Assembly: GCA_001800605.1 (NCBI GenBank)
Contig: MGVS01000023.1
Location: 1 to 40,970, forward strand
Source: Elusimicrobia bacterium RIFOXYD2_FULL_34_15
GTDB taxonomy: Bacteria > Elusimicrobiota > UBA8919
Direction: 5' to 3'
DNA length: 40,970 bases
Numbering within the stretch: the stretch's first letter is position 1; each line of letters begins with the position of its first letter. Below, one piece after another: positions 8,650 to 17,847 of the stretch. The notes under the pieces are model-generated. The model saw nothing but the letters and a program-made list of their open reading frames with translations. It did not search any database and was not told the origin of the DNA. The position numbers and the translations under genes were made by a program.

Positions 8650-9649
8650 AAAAATTACATTATCCTACGGTTCCGGCGGAAGATTAACTCATCAGTTAAT
8701 CAAAAATCTTTTTTTGAAAAAATTCGGGAATACCATATCCAAGAAACTTGATGATTCCGCTGTTTTGCCGTCAATAAATTCCAACTTTAAATTGGTATAT
8801 ACTACTGATTCTTATGTTGTAAAACCTATTTTTTTCCCGGGTGGAGATATAGGCAAGCTTTCGATTTGCGGAACAGTAAACGATTTGTCGGTAATGGGCG
8901 CAAAACCGCTTTATATTTCTGTATCCGCAATAATTGAAGAAGGCCTTGAAATAGAAAAACTTGAAAAAATTGTTAGTTCAATCGCTGAAACGTCAAAAAA
9001 AGCAGGTGTTCAAATTGTTTGCGGTGATACAAAGGTTGTCGAAAAAGGCGCTGCTGATGAAATTTTCCTAACAACTTCCGGGATAGGTATTCTAAACAAA
9101 AAATTAAACATTTCTGGGCACAATGCAAAAACCGGAGATGTTATAATTATTTCCGGAACAATTGCCGACCATGGAATTGCAATATTAAATGCCCGCCAAA
9201 ATTTAGAACTGGAAGGAAAACTTTTTAGCGACGTTGCCCCGTTAAATAATCTTGTTGAGAGAATGTTAAAAGCAGGCGAAATACATACAATGCGCGACCC
9301 TACAAGAGGCGGTTTAGCAACAACTCTTAACGAAATTGCCGAACAATCTAATATAGGTATTGAAATAATTGAAGAAAAAATCCCTGTTCAAAAATCCACA
9401 AAATCCGCCTGCAATCTGCTTGGATTGGACCCTCTTTATATAGCAAATGAAGGAAAACTTGTAGCAATTGTAAAAGAAACTGATGCAAAAAAAATACTTT
9501 TTGCTATGAAAAACCATCCGCTTGGCAAAAACGCACAAATTATCGGAAAAGTCATGTCAAAACCTAAAGGCGTGTACCTCAAAACTAAAATCGGCGGTGT
9601 ACGTATCCTTCAAATGCTCGAATCCGACCAACTCCCCCGAATCTGTTAA
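8639..9649 (+). CDS. hypE: Hydrogenase maturation carbamoyl dehydratase HypE
   Basis: SYGSGGR N-terminus, DDSAVLP, RDPTRGGLATTLNE, C-terminal PRIC; start overlaps hypD. Confidence 0.96.
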   Translation: MDNKKITLSYGSGGRLTHQLIKNLFLKKFGNTISKKLDDSAVLPSINSNFKLVYTTDSYVVKPIFFPGGDIGKLSICGTVNDLSVMGAKPLYISVSAIIEEGLEIEKLEKIVSSIAETSKKAGVQIVCGDTKVVEKGAADEIFLTTSGIGILNKKLNISGHNAKTGDVIIISGTIADHGIAILNARQNLELEGKLFSDVAPLNNLVERMLKAGEIHTMRDPTRGGLATTLNEIAEQSNIGIEIIEEKIPVQKSTKSACNLLGLDPLYIANEGKLVAIVKETDAKKILFAMKNHPLGKNAQIIGKVMSKPKGVYLKTKIGGVRILQMLESDQLPRIC

Positions 9650-9737
9650 TTTTATATTCAAATTCTTACTAAACAACTAGAAAATAACATAATCTTTATA
9701 CCACAACTATTTATTTTATTCTAAATCACAATTTACC

Positions 9738-9766
9738 TTGACAAAATTTCAAATTTTCTATATACT
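9738..9766 (+). promoter_or_regulatory. Candidate sigma70-type promoter for kinase operon (TTGACA-N17-TATACT)
   Basis: ttgaca 9738..9743, tatact 9761..9766; ORF-track TTG start coincides with the -35 box, so CDS start moved to 9798. Confidence 0.6.
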
Positions 9767-9797
9767 TTATAATACATTTTGGAGAAAAGTCAAAACT

Positions 9798-12314
9798 ATG
9801 AAAAAACAAAACTGGTTGATAGATTTTGTTATTGGGTTGGTATTGTCTCTGTTAATAATCGTGTTTTATATTCTTAAGGTAGGTTTTTTTGAATCTTTGG
9901 AATACAAATTCTACGATTTAAGAAGTAAATTGAGACAAAATCCCAAACCCGGCGATGATGTTATTATTGTAAGTATTGACGACAACAGTATTTCTAATAT
10001 CGGCAGATGGCCATGGTCAAGAGCAATAATCGCAGCGCTAATAGAAGAGGTTTCAAAAGCAAACCCTAAAGTTATAGGTCTAAATATACTTTTTAGTGAA
10101 CCGGAACAGGCGCTCGGTCTGGAACAATTAAAAGAATTAAAATTAAAATACGCAAATTTACTGATTGAAGCAAGCAAACTGAAGAAAAAATATAGAATAA
10201 AAGATAATGAACTTTTAAATTTCACCAGTTTTATCGGAGATATTGCAAATGCAGAAAATAGTATAGATAATGATACTATTCTTTCTGAAACTATTGCAGA
10301 TTCCGGCAATATTGTCCTTCCGATGTTTTTTTCGCTTGATGAACCTCTCGGCGAAAAACCCGAAGAAGTACCTCTAATATTATCCAGCAATTCTGTTTCC
10401 GGACCTACATTACCATCTACCAACGGATATATACCCCTGCTTCCCATAGATATTTTTTCTGAAGGCACATTGGGTATAGGACATGTTAACGTTATTCCGG
10501 ATATCGACGGAACAAAGAGAAGAGAAATTCTTCTTGTAAGATACCAGGATAAATACTATCCTTCCTTCACATTACAATTAGCGAGAATATATATGAATCT
10601 CGGTCTAAATGACATAAAGATAAACAATGAGAACGAAATCGGTTTAGGAAAAATCCGTATACCTACCGACGGTGCAATGAATATGCTTATAAACTTTAAC
10701 GGGCCATACAAAACTTTTAAGTACTGCGATTCTTTTGATGTATTAACCAAAAAAATCCCACCCGAAGCATTTAAAAATAAAATTGTTTTAATAGGGCTTA
10801 CCGCAACAGGTATTGGTGATTTAAATGTGGTTCCGGTTGCTAATAATTTCCCCGGAGTTGAAATTTCCGCAAACGTAATCCAGAACATTATAAATAAAAG
10901 ATTTATTGTAAAACCCCAGTGGGCAAAGACATTCGAAATGGCTTGCTTGGCAATTTGCGGTCTGTTTGTAATACTTGTTCTCCCAAGATTAAAAGCTAAA
11001 TGGGGTGCCATAGTTACAGTAGTTATTTTAGCTATAATTTTGGGATTTGGAACATACATATTTACCAAAGGTTATTGGTTAAAAATATTTTATCCGTCTA
11101 TCTTACTTGTACTGGGATATACGCTTATTACTACAAGACATTTCCTTTTTACAGAAAAACGTAAGGAACTTGTAGAAGCAGAGGGTATTGAAACAAATAA
11201 AATGTTGGGTTTATCATTCCAGGGGCAGGGAATGCTTGACCTTGCGTTTGAAAAATTTAGAAGATGCCCGCTCGACGACCAGATGAAAGAGTTACTTTAT
11301 AATCTCGCTCTTGATTTTGAAAGGAAACGGCAGATAAATAAATCAGTCGCGGTTTACGAACATATTAAAAAAGTGGATCCAAAATATAAGGATATTGAAG
11401 AAAAAATAACAACACTCAAAACAGCAGGTGAAACCGGTTTTCTCGGTTCATCGTCTAAGGAATCAACTGTAATTATCAAGGGTTCAAAACAAACGCCTAC
11501 CTTAGGCAGATATGAAATAATTAAAGAATTGGGCAAAGGTGCTATGGGTATCGTCTATCTCGGAAAAGACCCGAAGATAAACAGGCAAGTCGCTATAAAG
11601 ACTGTCCGCTTTGAAGAGGATGTCCCAGAAGACCAGATGAAAGCGTTAAAAGAGCGGTTTTTCCGTGAAGCGGAATCGGCAGGCAATCTTTCTCACCCGA
11701 ATATTATTAGAATTTTTGACGCAGGTGAAGATATGGATTTATCATATATAGCAATGGAACTTCTTGATGGTGAAGATTTAAAATCCAGATGCGAAAAAAG
11801 CAAACTTATGCCTATGAAAGATTTATTAGATCTTGTTGCTAAGGTTGCAAGCGCACTTGATTATGCACACCAACAGGGTGTTGTTCACAGAGATATAAAA
11901 CCGGCAAATATAATGCTGCTTAAAGACGGTTCAGTCCGTGTAACCGACTTTGGTATAGCACGAATTCTATCGTCTTCCAAAACACAGACAGGTACCGTGC
12001 TTGGAACACCGAGTTACATGTCGCCTGAATCTGTTGCAGGTAAAAAAGTTGACGGCAGGGCTGACATTTTCTCGCTCGGAGTATTATTATATGAAATGTT
12101 AACCGGAGAAAAACCGTTCCAGGGCGAAAGCATTGCAACACTGTTATTCCAGATAGGTAATGAGCATCAGCTTTCACCTAAAAAATATAACGATAAAATC
12201 CCGGATTCTCTCGTAGCAGTAATTGATAAAGCTATGCAAAAAGATGTTGAAAAACGTTACCAGAGAGCCGGAGAAATGGAAAAAGATATAAGGACAGTTT
12301 TGGCAACTCTGTAA
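9798..12314 (+). CDS. CHASE2 sensor - three TM helices - TPR-like linker - Ser/Thr protein kinase
   Basis: CHASE2-type DVIIVSIDDNSISNIGRWPWSR; GKGAMGIVYLG, VAIKT, HRDIKPANI, DFGIAR kinase motifs; SD ggagaaa. Confidence 0.93.
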   Translation: MKKQNWLIDFVIGLVLSLLIIVFYILKVGFFESLEYKFYDLRSKLRQNPKPGDDVIIVSIDDNSISNIGRWPWSRAIIAALIEEVSKANPKVIGLNILFSEPEQALGLEQLKELKLKYANLLIEASKLKKKYRIKDNELLNFTSFIGDIANAENSIDNDTILSETIADSGNIVLPMFFSLDEPLGEKPEEVPLILSSNSVSGPTLPSTNGYIPLLPIDIFSEGTLGIGHVNVIPDIDGTKRREILLVRYQDKYYPSFTLQLARIYMNLGLNDIKINNENEIGLGKIRIPTDGAMNMLINFNGPYKTFKYCDSFDVLTKKIPPEAFKNKIVLIGLTATGIGDLNVVPVANNFPGVEISANVIQNIINKRFIVKPQWAKTFEMACLAICGLFVILVLPRLKAKWGAIVTVVILAIILGFGTYIFTKGYWLKIFYPSILLVLGYTLITTRHFLFTEKRKELVEAEGIETNKMLGLSFQGQGMLDLAFEKFRRCPLDDQMKELLYNLALDFERKRQINKSVAVYEHIKKVDPKYKDIEEKITTLKTAGETGFLGSSSKESTVIIKGSKQTPTLGRYEIIKELGKGAMGIVYLGKDPKINRQVAIKTVRFEEDVPEDQMKALKERFFREAESAGNLSHPNIIRIFDAGEDMDLSYIAMELLDGEDLKSRCEKSKLMPMKDLLDLVAKVASALDYAHQQGVVHRDIKPANIMLLKDGSVRVTDFGIARILSSSKTQTGTVLGTPSYMSPESVAGKKVDGRADIFSLGVLLYEMLTGEKPFQGESIATLLFQIGNEHQLSPKKYNDKIPDSLVAVIDKAMQKDVEKRYQRAGEMEKDIRTVLATL

Positions 12315-12320
12315 AAATTT

Positions 12321-13145
12321 ATGAAATTAATTATAACCTCATATGGTAAAACCGACCAGGGCCTTGTAAGAGAAAACAACGAAGACAATTTTTCTGTTTC
12401 GGAAATTATCAATCTTTTTCTGGTTGCAGACGGAATGGGTGGGCATGCTTCAGGACAGGTCGCAAGTAAAATGGCAGTTGATATTATTAAGGAACAGATG
12501 GAACATGGTTTTAAAAGTAACATTATTGAAAATTATCCTGTTTCAATGCTCCCCACCAAATCAAAATATGCAAATTATCTGGTAAATTGCCTTAATATAG
12601 CAAACAATGCCATATTTGAAGCAAGTCAGAAATATCCTCAAAATAGCGGGATGGGAACAACTATTGTTGCCGCGCTGATAGCAGAAGATAATTTAATTGT
12701 AGCGCATGTGGGCGACAGCCGGCTGTATCTAATACGTGACAACGATATTAATCCGTTAACCACCGACCATTCAGTAGTCATGGAACAGGTTCGCAAGGGA
12801 TTGATAACAATGGAACAAGCAAGTAAATCTGATATTCAAAACATTTTAACAAGAGCTCTGGGTATTGATAAAACCGTTAATGCGGATGTTACAGAAATGC
12901 CGTTGAATAATAATGATTATGTTTTATTATGTTCCGACGGTTTATTAAGAATGATTCCAGACAGTCAGATTTTAAAAACTATAGAAGAATACAAAGAACC
13001 AAATTTAATATGTGAAAAGCTAGTTTCTTTGGCAAATGATGCAGGCGGTAAAGATAATATCACCGTAGTAGTTGCTAATATTAAAAAGGGATTCCCAGTT
13101 TTTAAAAATAAAATAGCAAATTTCTTAAAGGGTATTTTAAGATAG
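12321..13145 (+). CDS. PP2C-type Ser/Thr protein phosphatase
   Basis: GLVRENNEDNF, VADGMGGHASGQVAS, AHVGDSRLYL, LCSDGLL, GGKDNITVVV. Confidence 0.95.
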   Translation: MKLIITSYGKTDQGLVRENNEDNFSVSEIINLFLVADGMGGHASGQVASKMAVDIIKEQMEHGFKSNIIENYPVSMLPTKSKYANYLVNCLNIANNAIFEASQKYPQNSGMGTTIVAALIAEDNLIVAHVGDSRLYLIRDNDINPLTTDHSVVMEQVRKGLITMEQASKSDIQNILTRALGIDKTVNADVTEMPLNNNDYVLLCSDGLLRMIPDSQILKTIEEYKEPNLICEKLVSLANDAGGKDNITVVVANIKKGFPVFKNKIANFLKGILR

Positions 13146-13154
13146 GAGGATTTT

Positions 13155-13868
13155 ATGCCAAAGATTATTTTAAAGTTTGGAGCAGCCGTAATTAAGGAGA
13201 TACCTGTTGAAAAAGACGTCTTTACCATTGGGCGAAAGGATGATAATGATGTAGTTATTGATAACCCTGCCGTATCCGGCCATCATGCAAAAATATTTAA
13301 ACAAGGTGATGTGTATTTTCTTGAAGATTTAAACAGCACAAACGGAACCTTTCTTAATGAAACCAAAATACTTAAAGCAGGCATTCACAATAAAGACCAA
13401 GTAGGTTTGGCGAAACATACACTTGTATTTATTAATGAAGAAGAAGCCGATGCGGCTCAAAAACCTTCAGAACAAAAGAGTATGGGCGGCAGTGAAACCG
13501 TAATTATAGACGCAACAAAATTACGCGAAATGTTAAGCGATCAACCGAAAGGACAAGGCCAAGGTGAAAAAACCGGTTTTCTTAAAATAATAGAAGGTGG
13601 TGTTGACCAAAACACTGAAATTGAAATTTCAGGACTTCTTGTTTATGTCGGAACAGGAGAACAGGCACAAATAAAAATTAAAGGAATGTTTGCCCCAAGT
13701 GTTGCGGCAGCAATTTCTCACAGACCTGAAGGATACACATTAAAAGCTGTAAAAGAAGGATATCCTAAAGTAAACGGGGATGCTATTACTGATATAAGAC
13801 AATTGCACGACGGTGATATGCTTGAGTTCGGCAAGACAAAAATGGTATTCCTTTTAAGGCAAAAATAA
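13155..13868 (+). CDS. FHA domain protein (two FHA-like domains with Thr-containing linker)
   Basis: FTIGRKDDNDVVIDNPAVSGHHAKI...LNSTNGTFLN; degenerate second FHA VYVGTGEQAQIKIKG...VNGDAITDIRQLHDGDMLEFGKTKMVF. Confidence 0.9.
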   Translation: MPKIILKFGAAVIKEIPVEKDVFTIGRKDDNDVVIDNPAVSGHHAKIFKQGDVYFLEDLNSTNGTFLNETKILKAGIHNKDQVGLAKHTLVFINEEEADAAQKPSEQKSMGGSETVIIDATKLREMLSDQPKGQGQGEKTGFLKIIEGGVDQNTEIEISGLLVYVGTGEQAQIKIKGMFAPSVAAAISHRPEGYTLKAVKEGYPKVNGDAITDIRQLHDGDMLEFGKTKMVFLLRQK

Positions 13869-13893
13869 TAATTGCAGATAATTTCACAAATTT

Positions 13894-13920
13894 AAAACCC
13901 ATCTTATTGATGGGTTTTTT
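13894..13920 (+). terminator. Rho-independent terminator, likely bidirectional between convergent genes
   Basis: AAAACCCATC-TTATT-GATGGGTTTT followed by T-tract. Confidence 0.85.
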
Positions 13921-14365
13921 ATTGTGGTTTTTTTCTTTCTTCGATTTTCTTATGGATTGTTTCTAATGCGGCAGGATTATTTTTGAAAACATCGTCAAGT
14001 ACTTCCTTTTCTAAAATGAGAATTTCACAATCATTTTCTGCAACAACCGTAGCAGATGCGGGAACCGGATGAACCAGCGAGACCTCGCCAAAATAACTGT
14101 TTTCTTTTAGTTCCGCAACTTTTTCCTTTTTACCTTCTTTAGAAATGAATATTCCAACCTGACCACTTTTCACTATAAAAAGCCGGTTAGAAAATTCACC
14201 TTTAAAAAGTATTGTTTTACCTTTTTGAAAAGTAATTTTATTTATTTTGTATATAAGGGAGGTAATTTCCTGGTCTGTAAGTTGGGATAGAAAATCTGTT
14301 TTTTTTAGAAACTCTTTAGCCCATTTTATATCAGTAACATCAAGTTCTAATTCCATAGCTAACAT
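13919..14365 (-). CDS. Cyclic nucleotide-binding domain protein
   Basis: GKTILFKGEFSNRLFIVKSGQVGIF...ENSYFGEVSLVHPVPASATVVAENDCEILIL; start chosen at MLAMELE to avoid the porB overlap. Confidence 0.85.
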   Translation of the reverse strand: MLAMELELDVTDIKWAKEFLKKTDFLSQLTDQEITSLIYKINKITFQKGKTILFKGEFSNRLFIVKSGQVGIFISKEGKKEKVAELKENSYFGEVSLVHPVPASATVVAENDCEILILEKEVLDDVFKNNPAALETIHKKIEERKKPQ

Positions 14366-14373
14366 TATTAAAC

Positions 14374-15300
14374 TTAAATCTTTTCGCCGCAAAGTGAAAG
14401 TAATTTTTCCCAATTTTTATCAACGTCTGCCTGAAGCTGTTTTATTACTTCTTCATTACCGGCAGAAAAGAGGTGTTTAAACCTGCCCTGTATTTTAAGC
14501 CAATCAGTAATGGGTTTCTTTTCTTTCGGTTTATAATTAAGTTTATATACGCCATTTGTAACTTCATAAATAGGCCAAACGCAAGTATCTGCTGCCAGGC
14601 GTCCCATACGGACAGTATCTTCCGGGGGATAAATCCAGCCAAGACGGCACGGCTGCATAACATTCATAAATGCAGGCCCGTTAATTGATAATGCTTTCTG
14701 CACTTTTGACATTAAATCACTTTGAAAACTCAAAGTTGTCTGTGCAACATACGGAATATTGTGCGCAACCATAATTGCTGTTAAGTCTTTTCTCATTTGC
14801 ATCTTACCGGTAGATTGCTTTCCGGATGGTGCTGTTGTTGTATTTGCGCCTCTTGGTGTTGCAGAAGAACGCTGAACACCCGTATTCATATATGCTTCAT
14901 TATTATAACAAATATAAAGAATCCTATGCCCTCTCTCCATTGCACCGGATAACGCCTGCAGGCCTATATCATAAGTTCCGCCATCACCGCCAAATGCAAT
15001 AAAATTTACATCTTCTTTAACTTTTCCCTTCTTTTTGAGAGCGTTATATGCTGTTTCTATTCCTGAAATTGAAGCTGCCGCATTTTCAAATGCCGAATGA
15101 AACCATGGTACCCGCCACGCAGTATAAGGAAATATTGTGCTTGCAACTTCAAGGCATCCTGTTGCATTTGCAACAACAACCGGTTTCTCGCAAGCAATCA
15201 TTACCTGCCTTGCAATAATTCCAGCACCGCAACCTGAACATAACCTGTGTCCGCCTGTAAACAATTCTTCTTTTTTTGAAAGTTCTTTTAAACTAGCCAT
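14374..15300 (-). CDS. porB: Pyruvate:ferredoxin oxidoreductase beta subunit
   Basis: HRLCSGCGAGI, GDGGTYDIGLQALSGAMERG, NNEAYMNTGVQRSSATPRGA TPP-binding region. Confidence 0.95.
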   Translation of the reverse strand: MASLKELSKKEELFTGGHRLCSGCGAGIIARQVMIACEKPVVVANATGCLEVASTIFPYTAWRVPWFHSAFENAAASISGIETAYNALKKKGKVKEDVNFIAFGGDGGTYDIGLQALSGAMERGHRILYICYNNEAYMNTGVQRSSATPRGANTTTAPSGKQSTGKMQMRKDLTAIMVAHNIPYVAQTTLSFQSDLMSKVQKALSINGPAFMNVMQPCRLGWIYPPEDTVRMGRLAADTCVWPIYEVTNGVYKLNYKPKEKKPITDWLKIQGRFKHLFSAGNEEVIKQLQADVDKNWEKLLSLCGEKI

Positions 15301-15336
15301 AACTTCTCCTCTTACCCTATTCTTTGTTAATAGTAA

Positions 15337-15454
15337 CGCGAAGCAGAAATTTGCTCGGACCTTAAAGTAGCGACTAAAACCCTACAGGAGCTACGCTACG
15401 AGCGAAGCTGGCAGGGTGGCCAGCTGAGCGTGTCCGACAAATTTGCTGCGAGCG
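15337..15454. repeat. MITE-like inverted-repeat element between porA and porB
   Basis: Left arm cgcgaagcagaaatttgctcggac, right arm gtccgacaaatttgctgcgagcg; nested AGCTGGC/GCCAGCT hairpin. Confidence 0.65.
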
Positions 15455-15458
15455 TTTT

Positions 15459-16628
15459 TTATTCCCTGACTCCGATGTACCCTATCAACTTCTCAACCTT
15501 TTTTGTTTTTGCAATAGTTACCAATTCTTCAAAAACATTCTTTATCTCTTCTTTACCAATATCCCTTCCGCCTAAACCATAAATATAATTATTAACCGGA
15601 ATCTGCATATTTGAAGAATATAATGCTGATGTAATTTCAGTAAATACCGGGCCGGCATAAGCAGAGTACGTATCCGAACGGTCAAGTATAGATATGGCCT
15701 TAACTTTTGAAAGCTCTTTTGCAATTTCCTGGTATGGAAAAGGCCTAAAAACTCTGGGTTTTAAAAGTCCTGCCTTAATACCTTTTGCCCTCAGTTCATC
15801 CACAACAACTTTTGTCGTTCCTGCTGCAGAACCAAGACACACTATTGCAACCTCAGCATCGTCCAATTTATATTTTTCATAAAATCCGTATTCACGCCCG
15901 AATTTTTTATTAAATTCTGATGCAACATCCAATATTATTTTCTTTGAATCCTTCATTGCTTCGGCTTCCTGCATCTTATGTTCAAAATAATAATCCTGCA
16001 AGTCAATGGCTCCTAATGTAAACGGTCTTTTAATATCTAATAAATATCTTTCAGGGTTATATTCACCGACAAATTTCTTTACATCTCCGTCACTTATCGT
16101 ATCGATAACTTCAAGGCAATGGCTGATGATAAAACCATCCGTAGTAACCATTACCGGCAGTTTTGAACGTTCTGCAATTAAAATTGCCTGTATCATACTG
16201 TCATATGCTTCCTGGGAATTTTCGGAAAATATTTGTATCCATCCGGCATCGCGTGCGCCCATTGTATCTGAATGATCGCCATGAATATTTATCGGTGCTG
16301 AAAGTGCACGATTTACTTCACCAATCACTATCGGAAGTCTTAAACCTGCTGCAATATAAAGCATTTCATACATTAATGCCAAACCCTGCGAGGAAGTGGA
16401 TGTCATAACCCTTGCGCCCGCCGCAGATGCGCCAATACATGCAGACATAGCAGAGTGTTCGGATTCAACCGCAACATATTCGGTATCAACTAAACCATCT
16501 GCAACAAATTGTGAAAAAATCATAACTATTTCTGTCGCCGGTGTAATAGGATATGCTGCGACAACATCCGGATTTATCTGTCTCATTGCTTCTGCCATTG
16601 CTTCATTACCAGTTTTAGCTACTCTCAT
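15459..16628 (-). CDS. porA: Pyruvate:ferredoxin oxidoreductase alpha subunit
   Basis: GNEAMAEAMRQINPDVVAAYPITPATEI, ESEHSAMSACIGASAAGARVMTSTSSQGL. Confidence 0.95.
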   Translation of the reverse strand: MRVAKTGNEAMAEAMRQINPDVVAAYPITPATEIVMIFSQFVADGLVDTEYVAVESEHSAMSACIGASAAGARVMTSTSSQGLALMYEMLYIAAGLRLPIVIGEVNRALSAPINIHGDHSDTMGARDAGWIQIFSENSQEAYDSMIQAILIAERSKLPVMVTTDGFIISHCLEVIDTISDGDVKKFVGEYNPERYLLDIKRPFTLGAIDLQDYYFEHKMQEAEAMKDSKKIILDVASEFNKKFGREYGFYEKYKLDDAEVAIVCLGSAAGTTKVVVDELRAKGIKAGLLKPRVFRPFPYQEIAKELSKVKAISILDRSDTYSAYAGPVFTEITSALYSSNMQIPVNNYIYGLGGRDIGKEEIKNVFEELVTIAKTKKVEKLIGYIGVRE

Positions 16629-16649
16629 AAAATACACCCCTAATCTTTC

Positions 16650-16937
16650 TTATTTTTTTTCTTTTTCCATTGTTATAGCCACAGCCTTTGGCGGACATTC
16701 TCTTGCACAAATACCGCAACCTTTACAATAATCGTAATTTATACCCGTAACTTTTCCGTCCTTAACTATTATTGCTGTATCAGGACAATTTATCCAGCAG
16801 AAAAAACATTGAATACATTTCTCCGGATGATATACTGGCTTATCACTTCTCCAATCTCCGGTCTTAAAATTTCTGGCTGTTCCTTCTTCCAAAATATCAC
16901 ATTGTGGTAATTCTTTCCAACCTTGTTTTTTTTCCAT
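16650..16937 (-). CDS. porD: Pyruvate:ferredoxin oxidoreductase delta (2x[4Fe-4S]) subunit
   Basis: CIQCFFCWINCP and CKGCGICARECPPKA motifs; por cluster context. Confidence 0.93.
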   Translation of the reverse strand: MEKKQGWKELPQCDILEEGTARNFKTGDWRSDKPVYHPEKCIQCFFCWINCPDTAIIVKDGKVTGINYDYCKGCGICARECPPKAVAITMEKEKK

Positions 16938-16989
16938 GTTAATAATCCTTATTTTACCAAGCCGTCGTTCGAAAAAACGATGGCGGGTT

Positions 16990-17048
16990 CCTTTTACTCA
17001 TTACTCATTACCCAGCTTGTCCCCGACTCATCGGGATTACCCGTTACT
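16990..17048. repeat. ATTACTCATTACCC / CCCGATGAGTCGGG repeat, copy 2
   Basis: ccttttactcattactcattacccagcttgtccccgactcatcgggattacccgttact; reverse complement matches 7541..7580; related words at 37049..37090. Confidence 0.75.
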
Positions 17049-17052
17049 ATTT

Positions 17053-17625
17053 TTATCCGCTTATTTCATCAAATGCCCGTTTTATTGATTTTATGTTTCC
17101 ATCAATAATTTCGGGTTTGTGCGAAAATTTCTTTTCGAGTTTCTTTTTAGTATCTTCCAAAACACCGTTGATGTCAAGAAAATTTGTAACTTTAACAAGC
17201 GCTCCCAACATTGGTGTATTAGGAATTTCTTTTCCAAAACATTCCTTTGCTATCTTTGATGCATTAATAACATAAACTTTACCGCTGAAATTCAGCTCTT
17301 TTTTCATTTCGGCAGCGTTTTTTTCAGTATTTACTATTATTGCGCCGGTGTCAGAAAGTCCTGCTATGACATCAACAGACTTTATTAGTGTCGGATCAAG
17401 TACAACCACAAAATCAGGATTTATTATACCGCAATGAAGTGTTATAGGTTTATCCGATAAGCGGTTGAACGCCTGAACCGGTGCTCCCATTCTTTCCGGG
17501 CCATATTCCGGAAATCCCTGAACATATTTACCTGTAGCAAGTGCTGCTTCAGCAAAAAGAAGCGCAGCCGTTTTTGCACCTTGCCCGCCTCTTCCATGCC
17601 ATCTGATTTCAATTATATCTTTCAT
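17053..17625 (-). CDS. porG: Pyruvate:ferredoxin oxidoreductase gamma subunit
   Basis: IEIRWHGRGGQGAKTAA, YGPERMGAPVQAFNRLSDKPI. Confidence 0.95.
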   Translation of the reverse strand: MKDIIEIRWHGRGGQGAKTAALLFAEAALATGKYVQGFPEYGPERMGAPVQAFNRLSDKPITLHCGIINPDFVVVLDPTLIKSVDVIAGLSDTGAIIVNTEKNAAEMKKELNFSGKVYVINASKIAKECFGKEIPNTPMLGALVKVTNFLDINGVLEDTKKKLEKKFSHKPEIIDGNIKSIKRAFDEISG

Positions 17626-17661
17626 TAGATACTCCAATCGTTATTTAATACTTTTGTTTTT

Positions 17662-17847
17662 TTATTCAACTTTTATTGCTTCTACCGGACAATCCGATGC
17701 GGCCTGTTTTGCGCATTCTTCCGCGCCCGCGGGTATTGGAGAAACTTTAACTACTGCTACAACATCCTGCATTTCAAAAACATCGGGGCAGGAATCAACG
17801 CATAATCCACAACCGGTACATAAATCTTTGTCAACAACTGCTTTCAT
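17662..17847 (-). CDS. Small ferredoxin
   Basis: DLCTGCGLCVDSCPDVFE...ASDCPVEAI; 61 aa. Confidence 0.9.
   Translation of the reverse strand: MKAVVDKDLCTGCGLCVDSCPDVFEMQDVVAVVKVSPIPAGAEECAKQAASDCPVEAIKVE

Noticed and set aside
9738-9797. TTG-initiated N-terminal extension of the CHASE2 kinase
   Set aside because: The TTG is the -35 box of a strong promoter; ATG at 9798 has a proper SD and begins the TM segment
10556-11068. 170-aa minus-strand ORF and the 185-aa ORF at 9911..10468
   Set aside because: Antisense to the CHASE2-kinase gene with strong motifs; no independent domain evidence
14366-14413. N-terminal extension of the cNMP-binding protein overlapping porB
   Set aside because: MGKITFTLRRKDLSLI is an out-of-frame read of the porB 3' end; internal ATG at 14365 is more plausible
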